Notes: generated by a model not told the origin, from the sequence alone. A DNA stretch of 25,185 nucleotides from Cymbomonas tetramitiformis (GCA_001247695.2 LGRX02034529.1:1-25185); one strand, 5' to 3'. Positions 7,901 through 14,269 are shown, counted from the stretch's first letter. A program made the numbers and translations.

Positions 7901-9236
7901 CACGGCAGCGAGCTGCCCCCGCAGCAGCGGCGTTGAGCTGCGGCCGCCCACGGCAGCGAGCTGCCCCAGCAGCGGCGCTGAGCTGCGACCGCCCACGGCA
8001 GCAAGCTGCCCCAGCAGCGGCGCTGAGCTGCGGCCGCCCACGGCAGCAAGCTGCCCCCGCAGCAGCGGCGCTGAGCTGCGGCCGCCCACGGCAGTGAGCT
8101 GCCCCCGCAGCAGCGGCGCTGAGCGGCGACCGCCCACGGCAGCGAGCTGCCCCAGTAGCGGCGCTGAGCTGCGGACCACGACGCAGACGCGAGGCTCAAG
8201 GTGCACGGTAAGCTGCACGACTGATAGCTGCCGAGTTGAGGTGCAGCCCCGGCAGGCGCTGTCCCCACAGTCGACGCAGCCGCTGCCCCCGCTGCCGACG
8301 CTGCCGATGCAGGCGCTACCTCAGCAGCTAGCACCGGCGCTGCCCTACGAGCGGCCCACGCTGGCGCTGACCCCGCTGCCGATGCAAGCGCTGCCCGCGC
8401 TGCCGACGCAGGCGCTGCCTCAGCAGCTAGCATCCGTGCTGCCCCAGCTGCAGCAGCCCACAGCAGCAAGCTGCCTCAGCAGCAGCACAGAGCCCCAGCC
8501 ATCACCGGAGCTGCCACAGCAGCCCACTTCGGAGCTGACCCAGCAGCCAGCGCAGGTGCTGCCCCGTCAGCCCACACCGGTGCTGCCCCACGAGCAGCCC
8601 ACGCCGGCGCTGTCGCACAAGCAGCCCACTTCGGAGCTGACCCGGCAGCCAGCGCAGGTGCTGCCCCGTCAGCCCACACCGGTGCTGCCCCACGAGCAGC
8701 CCACACCGGCGCTGTCGCACAAGCAGCCCACTTCGGAGCTGACCCAGCAGCCAGCGCAGGTGCTGCCCCGTCAGCCCACACCGGTGCTGCCCCACGAGCA
8801 GCCCACACCGGTGCTGCCGCACGCACGAGATGCCTACGCCGGAGCTGCTGCCGGAGCTACAACAGCCCACTTCGGAGCTGACCCAGCAGCCAGCGCAGGT
8901 GCTGCCCCGTCAGCCCACACCGGTGCTGCCACAACGGCCCACTTCGGAGCTGACCCAGCGGCCCACGCAGGTGCTGCCCCGTCAGCCCACACCGGAGCTG
9001 CTCCATGGGCAGCCCAAGCCGGTGCTGGCACAGCGGCCCGCTTCGGAGCTGGCCCAGCGGCCCACGCAGGTGCTGCCCCGTCGGCCCGCACCGGAGCTGC
9101 TCCATGGGCAGCCCACGCATGCGCTGCCTTCGCTGCCGATGCAGGCGCTGCCCCCGCTGCCGACGCAGGCGCTGCCTCAGCAGTTAGCACCTGCACTGCC
9201 CCAGCGGCGGCGCGGAGCTGCAGCTGCCCACAGTAG
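4476..9236 (+). CDS. Giant tandem-repeat ORF of the retroelement (part 1)
   Basis: A frame of 1586 codons, composed almost entirely of in-frame tandem repeats: 13-aa Ser/Thr units, Ala-rich AAPVAHGACSA 12-aa units, Cys/Pro units around HGCMADGCMAEAQPPQPGEV (21 aa), 16-aa QPSTTPSDCTAETLPQ units, and 15-aa LRPPTAASCPSSGAE units. A unique island lies at about 7315-7380 (FGWTYADLLYPKGKWYPMD). From about 8830 the frame reads Ala-rich sequence that is simply the downstream 102-bp unit in another frame, so the natural continuation is the next ORF after a frameshift near 8820-8830. The true start is uncertain; the first in-frame ATG is close to 4476. Expression is unproven; repeat units that are multiples of three keep the frame open regardless. 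Confidence 0.4.
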   Translation: MQPSSPTADIYVRNHHHRRYYKRVCNRHHRRQIYTCTQPSSTDGSIYTCTQSSSADGIIHTRVKSSSADGSIYTCTQSSSADGSIYTCTQSSSADGIIHTRAQSSSADGSIYTCTQPSSADGSIYTCTQSPSADGIIHTRVQSSSADGSIYTCTQPSSAVHATSPSVSAPTACTDESSTVSSAMHTTTSSVYSYFNDSADSSSLLSLAAFPVFALGSSSAVHATSPSVSAPTACTGESSAAPAAQRALCAAAAPAAQRALRAAAAPAVAAPVAHGACSAVAAPVAHGACSAAAVPVAHGAYSAAAAPVARADLAAPTSRADLTTHGAYSAAADPAALGACSAAAASAALGACSAAAAPVAHHALYAAAIPVAHGACSATAAPVAHRACSTAAAPAAQRALCAVAALGANRARGAAAAPQCGRGKVPHSCRADGCMAQAQSPQPGEVPQSCMADGCTAEAQPPQPGEAPHGCMADGCMAQAQSPQPGEVPHSCMANGCKAKAQPPQPSEAPHGCMAEEQSPQPGKVPHGCMADGCIAEAQPPQPGEAPHSCMADGCMAQVQSPQPGEVPHICMADDGCKAKAQPPQPSEAPHGCTAEAQPPQPSEAPHGCMAEVQSPQPGEVPHGCMADGCIAEAQPPQPSEVPHGCMADGCITEAQPPQPGEVLHGCMADGCMAEVQPPQPGEVPHGCMADGCMAQAQSPQPGKVPQSCMADGCKAKAQPPQPSEAPHGCMAEVQSPQPGEVPHGCMADGCIAEAQPPQPGTVPSSRINAGLPHKQPHKCRADGCMAEVQPLQPGAMPCGCTTRALSQQPGARASGCTTEAQPPQHGMAPSSCMAGTLPMQPSTTPSDCTAETLPQQPSMAPSGFMPEAQHVHPGAAPSGCTTLAPSLQPSALPSGGTGEALLPQPGTASSSCMSKTQSPQPSTVPSSCTPEAQHVHPGAAPSGCAMDASFGWTYADLLYPKGKWYPMDTEPIELQPPTAVSCPSSGAEPRPPTAASCPNNGAELRPPTAASCPSSGAELRPFTAASCPSSGAELRSPTAASCPSSGIEPPTAASCPSSGAETRPPTAASCPSSGAELRPSTAASCPRSSGVELRPPTAASCPSSGAELRPPTAASCPSSGAEPQPLTAASCPSSGAELRLPTAASCPRSSGVELRPPTAASCPSSGAELRPPTAASCPSSGAELRPPTAASCPRSSGAELRPPTAVSCPRSSGAERRPPTAASCPSSGAELRTTTQTRGSRCTVSCTTDSCRVEVQPRQALSPQSTQPLPPLPTLPMQALPQQLAPALPYERPTLALTPLPMQALPALPTQALPQQLASVLPQLQQPTAASCLSSSTEPQPSPELPQQPTSELTQQPAQVLPRQPTPVLPHEQPTPALSHKQPTSELTRQPAQVLPRQPTPVLPHEQPTPALSHKQPTSELTQQPAQVLPRQPTPVLPHEQPTPVLPHARDAYAGAAAGATTAHFGADPAASAGAAPSAHTGAATTAHFGADPAAHAGAAPSAHTGAAPWAAQAGAGTAARFGAGPAAHAGAAPSARTGAAPWAAHACAAFAADAGAAPAADAGAASAVSTCTAPAAARSCSCPQ
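4945..5192 (+). repeat. 66-bp direct duplication in repeat ORF
   Basis: GCCGTACATGCTACTTCGCC and what follows, through CACCGACTGCATGCACC, occurs at about 4950-5010 and again at about 5131-5192 with three or four differences. The copies encode the same peptide (SAVHATSPSVSAPTACT). They flank a short unique segment (about 5011-5125). Confidence 0.8.
5198..5730 (+). repeat. 36-bp Ala-rich minisatellite
   Basis: About fourteen units of roughly 36 bp with core GCCCCGGTAGCCCATGGCGC and ATGCAGTGCGGCCGCT. They read in the main frame as 12-aa AAPVAHGACSA units. Several 30- or 33-bp variants occur at the start. Confidence 0.85.
5731..6780 (+). repeat. 63-bp Cys/Pro minisatellite
   Basis: About seventeen units. 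The full unit is 63 bp (21 codons, GEVPHGCMADGCMAEAQPPQP) and shorter 48-bp units lack one GCMAD step. Blocks of two or three variants recur in order, which suggests amplification of higher-order cassettes. Related units reappear at 10.5-10.87 kb. Confidence 0.9.
6781..7312 (+). repeat. 48-bp minisatellite
   Basis: About eleven diverged 48-bp units reading as 16 aa (QPSTTPSDCTAETLPQ type). These are more diverged from each other than the flanking arrays, so they may be older. A pair of copies reads PEAQHVHPGAAPSGC (near 7075 and 7265). Confidence 0.8.
7390..8185 (+). repeat. 45-bp minisatellite, block A
   Basis: About seventeen nearly identical 45-bp units (48 bp in a few copies with an extra CGC). 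The core is GAGCTGCGGCCGCCCACGGC then AGCGAGCTGCCCCAGCAGC. In the main frame they read LRPPTAASCPSSGAE. The same DNA unit is found again at 9190-10200 and 11130-11600. Confidence 0.9.
8510..8830 (+). repeat. 102-bp Pro/Gln-rich tandem repeat
   Basis: Three near-identical 102-bp copies (34 codons), beginning CTGCCCCGTCAGCCCACACC. They encode VLPRQPTPVLPHEQPTP followed by ALSHKQPTSELTQQPAQ. Degenerate parts continue to about 9180 but are read in a different frame by the first giant ORF. Confidence 0.85.
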
Positions 9237-11205
9237 TGAGCGGCCCCAACAGCAGCACGGAGCTGCAGCTACCCACGGTAGTGAGCTGCCCCGGCGGCGG
9301 CGCGGAGCTGCAGCTGACCACGGCAGCGAGCTGGCCCAGCAGCAGCGCGGAACTGAGGCCGCCCACGGCAGCGAGCTGCTCCAGCAGCAGCACGGAGCTG
9401 CAGCTGCTACCGGCATTGAGCCACCCCAGCAGCAACACGGAGCTGCAGCTGCCACCGGCATTAAGCCGCCCCAGCAGCGGCGCGGAGCTGCAGCTGCCAC
9501 AGGCAGCAAGCTGCCCCAGCGGCGGTGCGGACCTGCAGTTGACCACGGCAGCGAGCTGGCCCAGCAGCAGCGCGGAACTGAAGCCGCCCACGACAGCGAG
9601 CTGCCTCAGCAGCAGCACGGAGCTGCAGCTGCCACCGGCATTGAGCCGCCCCAGCAGCGGCGCGGAGCTGCAGCTGCCACCGGCAGCAAGCTATCCCAGC
9701 GGCGGCGCGGAGCTGCAGCTGACCACGGTAGTGAGCGGCCCCAGCAGCAACGCGGAACTGCAGCCGTCCACGGCAGCGAGCTGCCCCAGCAGCCAATGCC
9801 CGTGCTGCCACAACACCCATCACTGGAGCTGCCCCAGCAGCAGCACGGAGCTGCAGCTGTCCGCGGCAGCGAGCTGCCCCAGCAGCAGCACGGAGCTGCA
9901 GCTGCCACCGGCATTCAGCTGTCCAAGCAACCGCGTGGAGATGTGGCCGCCCATGGCAGCGAGCTGTCCCGGTGGCAGCGCGGAGCTGCAGCTGACCACG
10001 GCAGCGAATTGCCCCAGCAGCGGCACGGAGCTGCAGCCGCCACCGGCATTGAGCCGCCCCAGCAGCGGCGCGGAGCTGCAGCTGTCACCGGCATTCAGCT
10101 GTCCCAGCAGCGGCGCGGAGCTGCAGCTGCCCACGGTAGTGAGCTGCCCCAGCGGCGGCGCGGAGCTGCAGCTGTCCACGGCAGCGAGCTGCCCCAGCAG
10201 CCCACGCCGGTGCTGCCACAGCAGTCCACTTCGGAGCTGACCCAGCGGCCCACGCAGGTGCTGCCCCGTCAGCCCACACCGGCGCTGCCCCATGAGCAGC
10301 CCACGCATGCGCTGCCTTCGCTACCGAGGCAGGCGCTGCCCCCTCTGCCGACGCAGGCGCTTCCTCAGCAGCCTTACGCAGCACCCATCGGCTGGCCGCC
10401 CGAGGATCAGCGTCCGCAGACTGGCACAATGCCTATGTCTAGAGGCTGTGCAGTTGAGGTGCAGCCCCGGCAGCCAAGCATGACCAATTTGAAGCAGTCC
10501 CTGCAGACCGGCGAGGGGTCCCATGGCTGCATGGCTGAAGGCTGCATGGCCAAGGCGCTGCCCTTGCAGCCCGGCGAGGTGCCCCATAGCTGCATGGCTG
10601 ATGGCTGCAGAGTTGAGGTGCAACCCCGGCAGCCAGGCATGACCAAGAAGCAGTCCCTGCAGACCGGCGAGGGGTCCCATGTCTGCATGGCTGAAGGCTG
10701 CACGGCCAAGGCGCTGCCCTTGCAGCCCGGCGAGGTGCCCCATAGCTGCATGGCTGATGGCTGCAGAGTTGAGGTGCAGCCCCGGCAGCCAGGCATGACC
10801 AAAAAGCAGTCCCTGCAGACCGGCGAGGGGTCCCATGTCTGCATGGCTGAAGGCTGCATGGCCAAGGCGCTGCTCTCGCTGCCGATGCAGGCGCAGCCCA
10901 CACCGGAGTTGCCGCACGAGCAGCCCACGCCGGAGCTGTTGCACGAGCAGCCCACGCCGGAGCTGCCCCATGAGCAGCCCACACCGGAGCTGCCGCACGA
11001 GCAGCCCGCGCTGGCGCTGCCCCACGAGCAGCTCACACCGGCATTGCCGCACGAGCAGCTCACACCGGCGCTGCCCCACGAGCAGCCCACGCAGGCACTG
11101 TCCTCGCTGCCAAGGCAGGCGCTGCCCCCAGCGAGCTGCCCCAGCAGCGGCGCCGGAGCCGCGGCCGCCCACGGCAGCGAGCTGCCCCCGCAGCAGAGGC
11201 GCTGA
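8830..11205 (+). CDS. Giant tandem-repeat ORF of the retroelement (part 2)
   Basis: A 791-codon frame that picks up the Pro/Gln repeats (PTSELTQRPTQVLPRQPTP) from the first giant ORF after a shift near 8826. It then runs through the 45-bp units in the alternative frame as RRGAAAAHGSELPQQ, a 156-bp Cys-containing unit, and PTPELPHEQ nonamers. It ends at 11203-11205 after a shift at about 11150-11155, where one copy has an extra base relative to the repeat consensus (GGCGCCGGAGCCG against GGCGCTGAGCCG). The natural continuation is the frame of the RING-CH ORF. No domain beyond the repeats is recognised. Confidence 0.35.
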   Translation: MPTPELLPELQQPTSELTQQPAQVLPRQPTPVLPQRPTSELTQRPTQVLPRQPTPELLHGQPKPVLAQRPASELAQRPTQVLPRRPAPELLHGQPTHALPSLPMQALPPLPTQALPQQLAPALPQRRRGAAAAHSSERPQQQHGAAATHGSELPRRRRGAAADHGSELAQQQRGTEAAHGSELLQQQHGAAAATGIEPPQQQHGAAAATGIKPPQQRRGAAAATGSKLPQRRCGPAVDHGSELAQQQRGTEAAHDSELPQQQHGAAAATGIEPPQQRRGAAAATGSKLSQRRRGAAADHGSERPQQQRGTAAVHGSELPQQPMPVLPQHPSLELPQQQHGAAAVRGSELPQQQHGAAAATGIQLSKQPRGDVAAHGSELSRWQRGAAADHGSELPQQRHGAAAATGIEPPQQRRGAAAVTGIQLSQQRRGAAAAHGSELPQRRRGAAAVHGSELPQQPTPVLPQQSTSELTQRPTQVLPRQPTPALPHEQPTHALPSLPRQALPPLPTQALPQQPYAAPIGWPPEDQRPQTGTMPMSRGCAVEVQPRQPSMTNLKQSLQTGEGSHGCMAEGCMAKALPLQPGEVPHSCMADGCRVEVQPRQPGMTKKQSLQTGEGSHVCMAEGCTAKALPLQPGEVPHSCMADGCRVEVQPRQPGMTKKQSLQTGEGSHVCMAEGCMAKALLSLPMQAQPTPELPHEQPTPELLHEQPTPELPHEQPTPELPHEQPALALPHEQLTPALPHEQLTPALPHEQPTQALSSLPRQALPPASCPSSGAGAAAAHGSELPPQQRR
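9190..10200 (+). repeat. 45-bp minisatellite, block B (read in a different frame)
   Basis: About twenty-two units of the same 45-bp family as block A, here with core CGGAGCTGCAGCTGCCACCG. The open frame of the surrounding ORF reads them as GAAAAHGSELPQQRR, not as LRPPTAASCPSSGAE. Variants recur in blocks (CCGGCATTGAGCCGCCCCAG several times). Confidence 0.9.
10444..10870 (+). repeat. 156-bp tandem repeat
   Basis: Nearly three copies of a 156-bp unit; the AGAGTTGAGGTGCA start is at 10609 and 10765, with a diverged copy near 10450. The unit encodes VEVQPRQPGMTKKQSLQTGE followed by a C-x4-C type segment, CMAEGCTAKALPLQPGEVPH. It is a composite of the 63-bp Cys/Pro family and new sequence. Confidence 0.85.
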
Positions 11206-12154
11206 GCTGCGGCCGTCCACGGCAGCGAGCTGCCCCAGCAGCGGCGCTGAGCCGCCCACGGCAGCGAACTGCCCCAGCAGCAGCGCTGAGCTGCGGCCGC
11301 CCTCGGCAGCGAGCTGCCCCAGCAGCGGCGCTGAGCTGCGGCCGCCCACGGCAGCGAGCTGCCCCAGCAGCGGCGCTGAGCTGCGGTCGCCCACGGCAGC
11401 AAGCTGCCCCGGCAGCAGTGCTGAGCTGCGGCCGCCCTCGGCAGCGAGCTGCCCCAGCAGCGGCGCTGAGCTGCGGCCGCCCACGGCAGCGAGCTGCCCC
11501 AGCAGCGGCGCTGAGCCGCGGCCGTCCACGGCAGCGAGCTGCCCCACTAGCGGCGCTGAGCTGCGGCCGCCCACGGTAGCGAGCTGCCCCAGCATCGGTG
11601 CTCCGCAGACAGCTCAGCACGAGCAGCCCGACGCAATGGTTGATGGTTCAGCAACTCAGGACGCAGGTGCAAGCGATGCTCCGCAGGCAGCCCAGCACAT
11701 GCACCCCAGCGCGATGGCTGATGCCTCAGCAGCCCACGACGCAGGCGCGAGTGCTACTCTGCAAACAGTCCAGCACGTGCAGCCCGACGCGAAGACTGGT
11801 GGCCCAGCAGCAGCCCTCAGCGCAAGTTCTTTGCTTCAACGGCCCACAACGCAAAGGACTCGCCAACTCTGCATCGACGAGCTCTTTTCACCTCTGGAGA
11901 TGCATCAACGAGTCCCTGCAGATGTTTCATGCTGCCTGCTATGTGCCGCAACCGTGCCGCTGTGGCAAAACTGTGTCTCCGCTCTTCTTCCATGTAGGTG
12001 CTGGACAGGACGGGGCATATGCCATTGGCATTGTATCCTTGCGTGGTTGGATCTTGCCGGCACGTGTCCCCTTTGTAGAGGACCAGCGCATTTCCGCCAG
12101 ACTCACGTTTGTGATTGGTTGGTGACCACGACTTGGTCACTGGAGGACTTCTGA
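10835..12154 (+). CDS. Repeat protein ending in a RING-CH (C4HC3) zinc finger
   Basis: The frame is open for 439 codons, but its first part (to about 11150) is an out-of-phase reading of repeats. The meaningful part runs from about 11150: 15-aa LRPPTAASCPSSGAE units, then three 28-aa units (QHEQPDAMVDGSATQDAGAS type, 11597-11800), then a unique C-terminus. There, VSCCLLCAATVP...LLPCRCWTGRGICHWHCILAWL...GTCPLCRG fits C-x2-C-x16-C-x-C-x7-H-x2-C-x10-C-x2-C (DNA 11933-12076). This is the RING-CH/MARCH spacing, with the usual Trp after the HxxC pair. Such fingers bind E2 enzymes and act as ubiquitin E3 ligases; that activity is inferred. No membrane segments follow, unlike MARCH proteins. The stop is 32 codons after the finger begins to close. 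Confidence 0.6.
   Translation: MSAWLKAAWPRRCSRCRCRRSPHRSCRTSSPRRSCCTSSPRRSCPMSSPHRSCRTSSPRWRCPTSSSHRHCRTSSSHRRCPTSSPRRHCPRCQGRRCPQRAAPAAAPEPRPPTAASCPRSRGAELRPSTAASCPSSGAEPPTAANCPSSSAELRPPSAASCPSSGAELRPPTAASCPSSGAELRSPTAASCPGSSAELRPPSAASCPSSGAELRPPTAASCPSSGAEPRPSTAASCPTSGAELRPPTVASCPSIGAPQTAQHEQPDAMVDGSATQDAGASDAPQAAQHMHPSAMADASAAHDAGASATLQTVQHVQPDAKTGGPAAALSASSLLQRPTTQRTRQLCIDELFSPLEMHQRVPADVSCCLLCAATVPLWQNCVSALLPCRCWTGRGICHWHCILAWLDLAGTCPLCRGPAHFRQTHVCDWLVTTTWSLEDF
11130..11600 (+). repeat. 45-bp minisatellite, block C
   Basis: About ten more units of the GAGCTGCGGCCGCCCACGGC family, reading again as LRPPTAASCPSSGAE upstream of the RING-CH domain. Apparent sequence exchange with block A (for example identical CCCCCGCAGCAG variants) indicates gene conversion or slippage between blocks about 3 kb apart. 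Confidence 0.9.
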
Positions 12155-12461
12155 GAATACTACCCGTACGCGACGGAGCCGCAAGATACCGAGGCATGCT
12201 AGCTTCGGGGCGCAGAGATTGCAGAAGACCTGCAAGCTGGGGAATTACCATTGTACCGATCTGTCTGAGCGTTGGCAGCGTGAGGCGGTGAGGGCCTTTG
12301 GAAAAACCTAGCAAGCAGAAGGGGACCCAGACCCGAGGACTGGGGGGCACGGAACCCAAGAACCGAGAGCTTAGTAGCTCGACTCTTGTCACAAGTGCAT
12401 GCTCAAACCTCAGACAATGTATATACGGGCCGGACAGCCTAGCGAGGACGTAGGCGCGCCT
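12155..12461 (+). other. Retroelement 3' untranslated region
   Basis: About 300 bp of non-repetitive DNA between the RING-CH stop codon and the polypurine tract. I see no ORF with family features, although a minus-strand frame is open across it. This is the place where cis signals for the element's RNA would be expected. Confidence 0.4.
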
Positions 12462-12477
12462 AAAAGGGGGGGAGAGT
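12462..12477 (+). promoter_or_regulatory. Polypurine tract
   Basis: AAAAGGGGGGGAGAGT immediately precedes the 3' LTR at 12478. A purine run abutting the 3' LTR is the expected plus-strand primer site and confirms the LTR start called from the repeat alignment. Confidence 0.85.
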
Positions 12478-13083
12478 TGTACTAGGGTACATCACGAGTC
12501 AGTACGAGAGACAGGCGTGTCAGAATGACGAGTGACAGAAATGATGACAGTCACCATCCGGAAATAATGACAGTCACCAGCATGACCGAATGACACAGGT
12601 GACTGGAAGAATTGACAAAGGTGACTGACAGAAGTGACTGACTCAAATGTGACATTTAGGATTCGATCAGTCGAACATAACTGGAGGGAATCGAGGAGGA
12701 CCTCAGTTATACAGTCACATCAGCAGATCTGTGAGTATTCAAATGAGAGACTTGGGAGGTGACAGTCAGAAACATTTAAGTACTGATGACAGATCCCAGC
12801 TGATTGGTTGTGGCAGTCAGCAAATGACTGAACACATGAAGTGGCATGGTAAGGACGAGTTACCTTAAGTAGAGAGCTGTGCAAGCTCTCGGGGTTGAGT
12901 TTAAATTTGTCGTACATTGCAGCCACCTCTGTGGCTGTTAGGCAACTTGACCAAAAGAGTAATAAGAAAGATCCGATTCACATATATGTATCATTCCGAT
13001 ATCAACCTATGGTCCTAGTACCATATTCCCTGTAAGTGTTACTTGCACCCTTGTGAGACTGGTTCAGTCCTCACAACCGAACA
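12478..13083 (+). repeat. 3' long terminal repeat (606 bp)
   Basis: It has the same length as the 5' copy and differs by four substitutions seen by eye (in the segment 2514-2545 against 12798-12829, and CGCATA against CACATA near the end). It ends CCGAACA followed by TTAAGCAC. There are no indels relative to the 5' LTR. Confidence 0.9.
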
Positions 13084-13117
13084 TTAAGCACGCTTTGGCC
13101 GCCATATCCTAAGCATA

Positions 13118-13222
13118 TGCTCGATTATCTCGATCTCGAATGATGGCCAGGTATATGTCTTTCTTGAGCAGGATTGCCTTGCTATCATCCTGGCCACAAA
13201 TTCTTATCCACCTGTGAATTCT
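13118..13222 (-). pseudogene. Possible histone-H3-like C-terminal fragment
   Basis: The minus-strand frame reads WIRICGQDDSKAILLKKDI then YLAIIRDRDNRAYA and a stop at about 13110-13112. Aligned without gaps to the end of histone H3 ([20 protein letters not shown], IRGER), it keeps the Cys, a Lys at the turn, KDI and LA and ends at the same point. A candidate 3' splice site (TTCACAG) directly precedes it. The upstream part of H3 is not visible in any frame, and identity is low. It may be a decayed relic, a divergent variant's last exon, or a coincidence. Confidence 0.25.
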
Positions 13223-13441
13223 GTGTGCCCGCAGATGATGACACCAAGCTCCTCGCACACACATCGCGGTGCATTGGCTACTTTGAAGAGGCACACGTAG
13301 AATAATAACAATAAGAATAACACATAGTCTTCGATATGCAACGAGGTTGTGTCATTGTGAGATGACCTTTTGACAATAGTAGGGTGAGATTTGTACTTTT
13401 TATGTAACATGTCTTACGTTGGTTTGTAAAATGTCACGCAT

Positions 13442-13447
13442 TATAAA
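13442..13447 (+). promoter_or_regulatory. TATA box of the 198-codon gene
   Basis: TATAAA lies about 84 bp upstream of the ATG at 13531, leaving a leader rich in pyrimidines (CATTTCTCGCTTTCGCTCAC). The TATA-plus-leader segment is repeated in a diverged form at about 14130-14215 before the broken paralog, which supports its being a real promoter unit. Confidence 0.5.
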
Positions 13448-13530
13448 GCCTGCCTATATCTTCATCAGCATTCATTTCTCGCTTTCGCTCACGATAGACC
13501 CCACCTCCTACCAGTGAGCGACACACCCAG

Positions 13531-14127
13531 ATGCCAGACTACTACATTGTCCTTTTCCGTTTTGTGCTTCCCGCCATCCGGGAAAGACGCCGTTCCCGCG
13601 AGGAATGCTTTTTGCACGCATGGGTAGAAGAACGATTTCTGTGGGCCCTTGAAACACGAGTACGCATTACATGCCCCGATATCCCTGGCACATTTACCTC
13701 AGAAATCATTGTGTTTCCTGTGACACTTGCGCGGTTTTTTTTTCATCCTCGGAGAATTGTGAACGACGACGTCGGCGGCTTGAGAGTCAATGAGGCGTCC
13801 TACTTTAATCGGACTAGCTGGATTTCCGGTATGAATTTGTATCGCAGTTTTAACGAACTCCACCGACGATGGTTATATGATCACCATTGGGCCTGGTGCA
13901 ACGGTTGGTTTCGCAACCTCCTTGACTATGACGCTGGTGGTAACGAATTCGTCTATGATCGTGTATACGACCGGCCCTTTTGCGATGATTGCGGAAGGTC
14001 AGATTCACTTGTTATGCGAGTGACTTACCCACATCGATACATATGTGTCGACCGCGCGGATTGCGAGTTCTGGCAGGATACCGATGATACCGAAATCCCA
14101 GAGTTGCTGTCCTCCGACTCCGACTAA
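13531..14127 (+). CDS. Unknown 198-aa protein with AWCNGWFRN motif and Cys cluster
   Basis: It is a single open exon starting at the first ATG after a TATA box and pyrimidine-rich leader. The product is charged with many aromatics. Visible features are AWCNGWFRN at residues 121-129, then C151-x2-C154-x17-C172-x5-C178, a possible zinc site, then an acidic Asp/Ser-rich tail (DTDDTEIPELLSSDSD). A run of nine T at 13735-13743 encodes FFF and is a frameshift-prone spot. A partial, decayed copy lies 0.7 kb downstream and conserves AWCNGWFRN and the first CxxCG, so these are the constrained parts. I do not recognise the family. The paired copies and TATA-driven layout suggest a small gene family, perhaps carried by a mobile element. 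Confidence 0.55.
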   Translation: MPDYYIVLFRFVLPAIRERRRSREECFLHAWVEERFLWALETRVRITCPDIPGTFTSEIIVFPVTLARFFFHPRRIVNDDVGGLRVNEASYFNRTSWISGMNLYRSFNELHRRWLYDHHWAWCNGWFRNLLDYDAGGNEFVYDRVYDRPFCDDCGRSDSLVMRVTYPHRYICVDRADCEFWQDTDDTEIPELLSSDSD

Positions 14128-14129
14128 GG

Positions 14130-14219
14130 TATACATAAAGCTCAATACCTCTTACACAGCCTTAATTTCTTGCTTTCGCTCACCATCGTGCCACCCCGGC
14201 CACCTCCTACCATTCTGAG
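14130..14219 (+). other. Duplicated promoter/leader of the paralog
   Basis: CATAAAGCTCAATACCTCTT through CTTGCTTTCGCTCACCAT and CCACCTCCTACCA parallels the segment 13443-13519 upstream of the intact gene (TATAAAGCC..., CTCGCTTTCGCTCACGAT, CCACCTCCTACCA). The order and spacing are conserved apart from a short insertion. Confidence 0.6.
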
Positions 14220-14269
14220 AGCCACCCGTGTGATGACAGCCCACGGCCACTTTCTCCTTTTCAGATGCG

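Larger units (their letters stand above)
2194..13083 (+). mobile_element. LTR retroelement, non-autonomous, with repeat/RING-CH cargo
   Basis: Two 606-bp direct repeats (2194-2799, 12478-13083) begin TGTACTAG and end CCGAACA, so each has TGT...ACA ends. I count four mismatches between them. A tRNA-iMet-type primer binding site lies 2 bp inside the 5' LTR and a purine tract lies just before the 3' LTR. TTAA occurs on both outer sides (2190-2193, 13084-13087), a possible 4-bp target duplication. The 9.7-kb interior holds none of the gag/pol signatures I looked for in translations (no YxDD reverse transcriptase, no DTG/DSG protease, no zinc-knuckle CCHC). It would need enzymes from another element. 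High LTR identity implies recent insertion. Confidence 0.85.

Noticed and set aside
5956..11595. Minus-strand ORFs of 300-420 codons inside the retroelement arrays (for example 5956-6939, 7352-8218, 10321-11595)
   Set aside because: They are antisense readings of 3n-length GC-rich minisatellites and contain only the repeat. The plus strand agrees with the LTR/PBS/PPT orientation and ends in a real domain.
4300..11600. CRISPR-like arrays
   Set aside because: Units are head-to-tail without unique spacers, in a eukaryotic retroelement, so they are minisatellites.
13084..13530. Gene in the stretch between the LTR and the 198-codon gene apart from the H3-like relic
   Set aside because: Other frames are short with no consistent splicing; only the TATA-containing promoter region near 13442 is supported.
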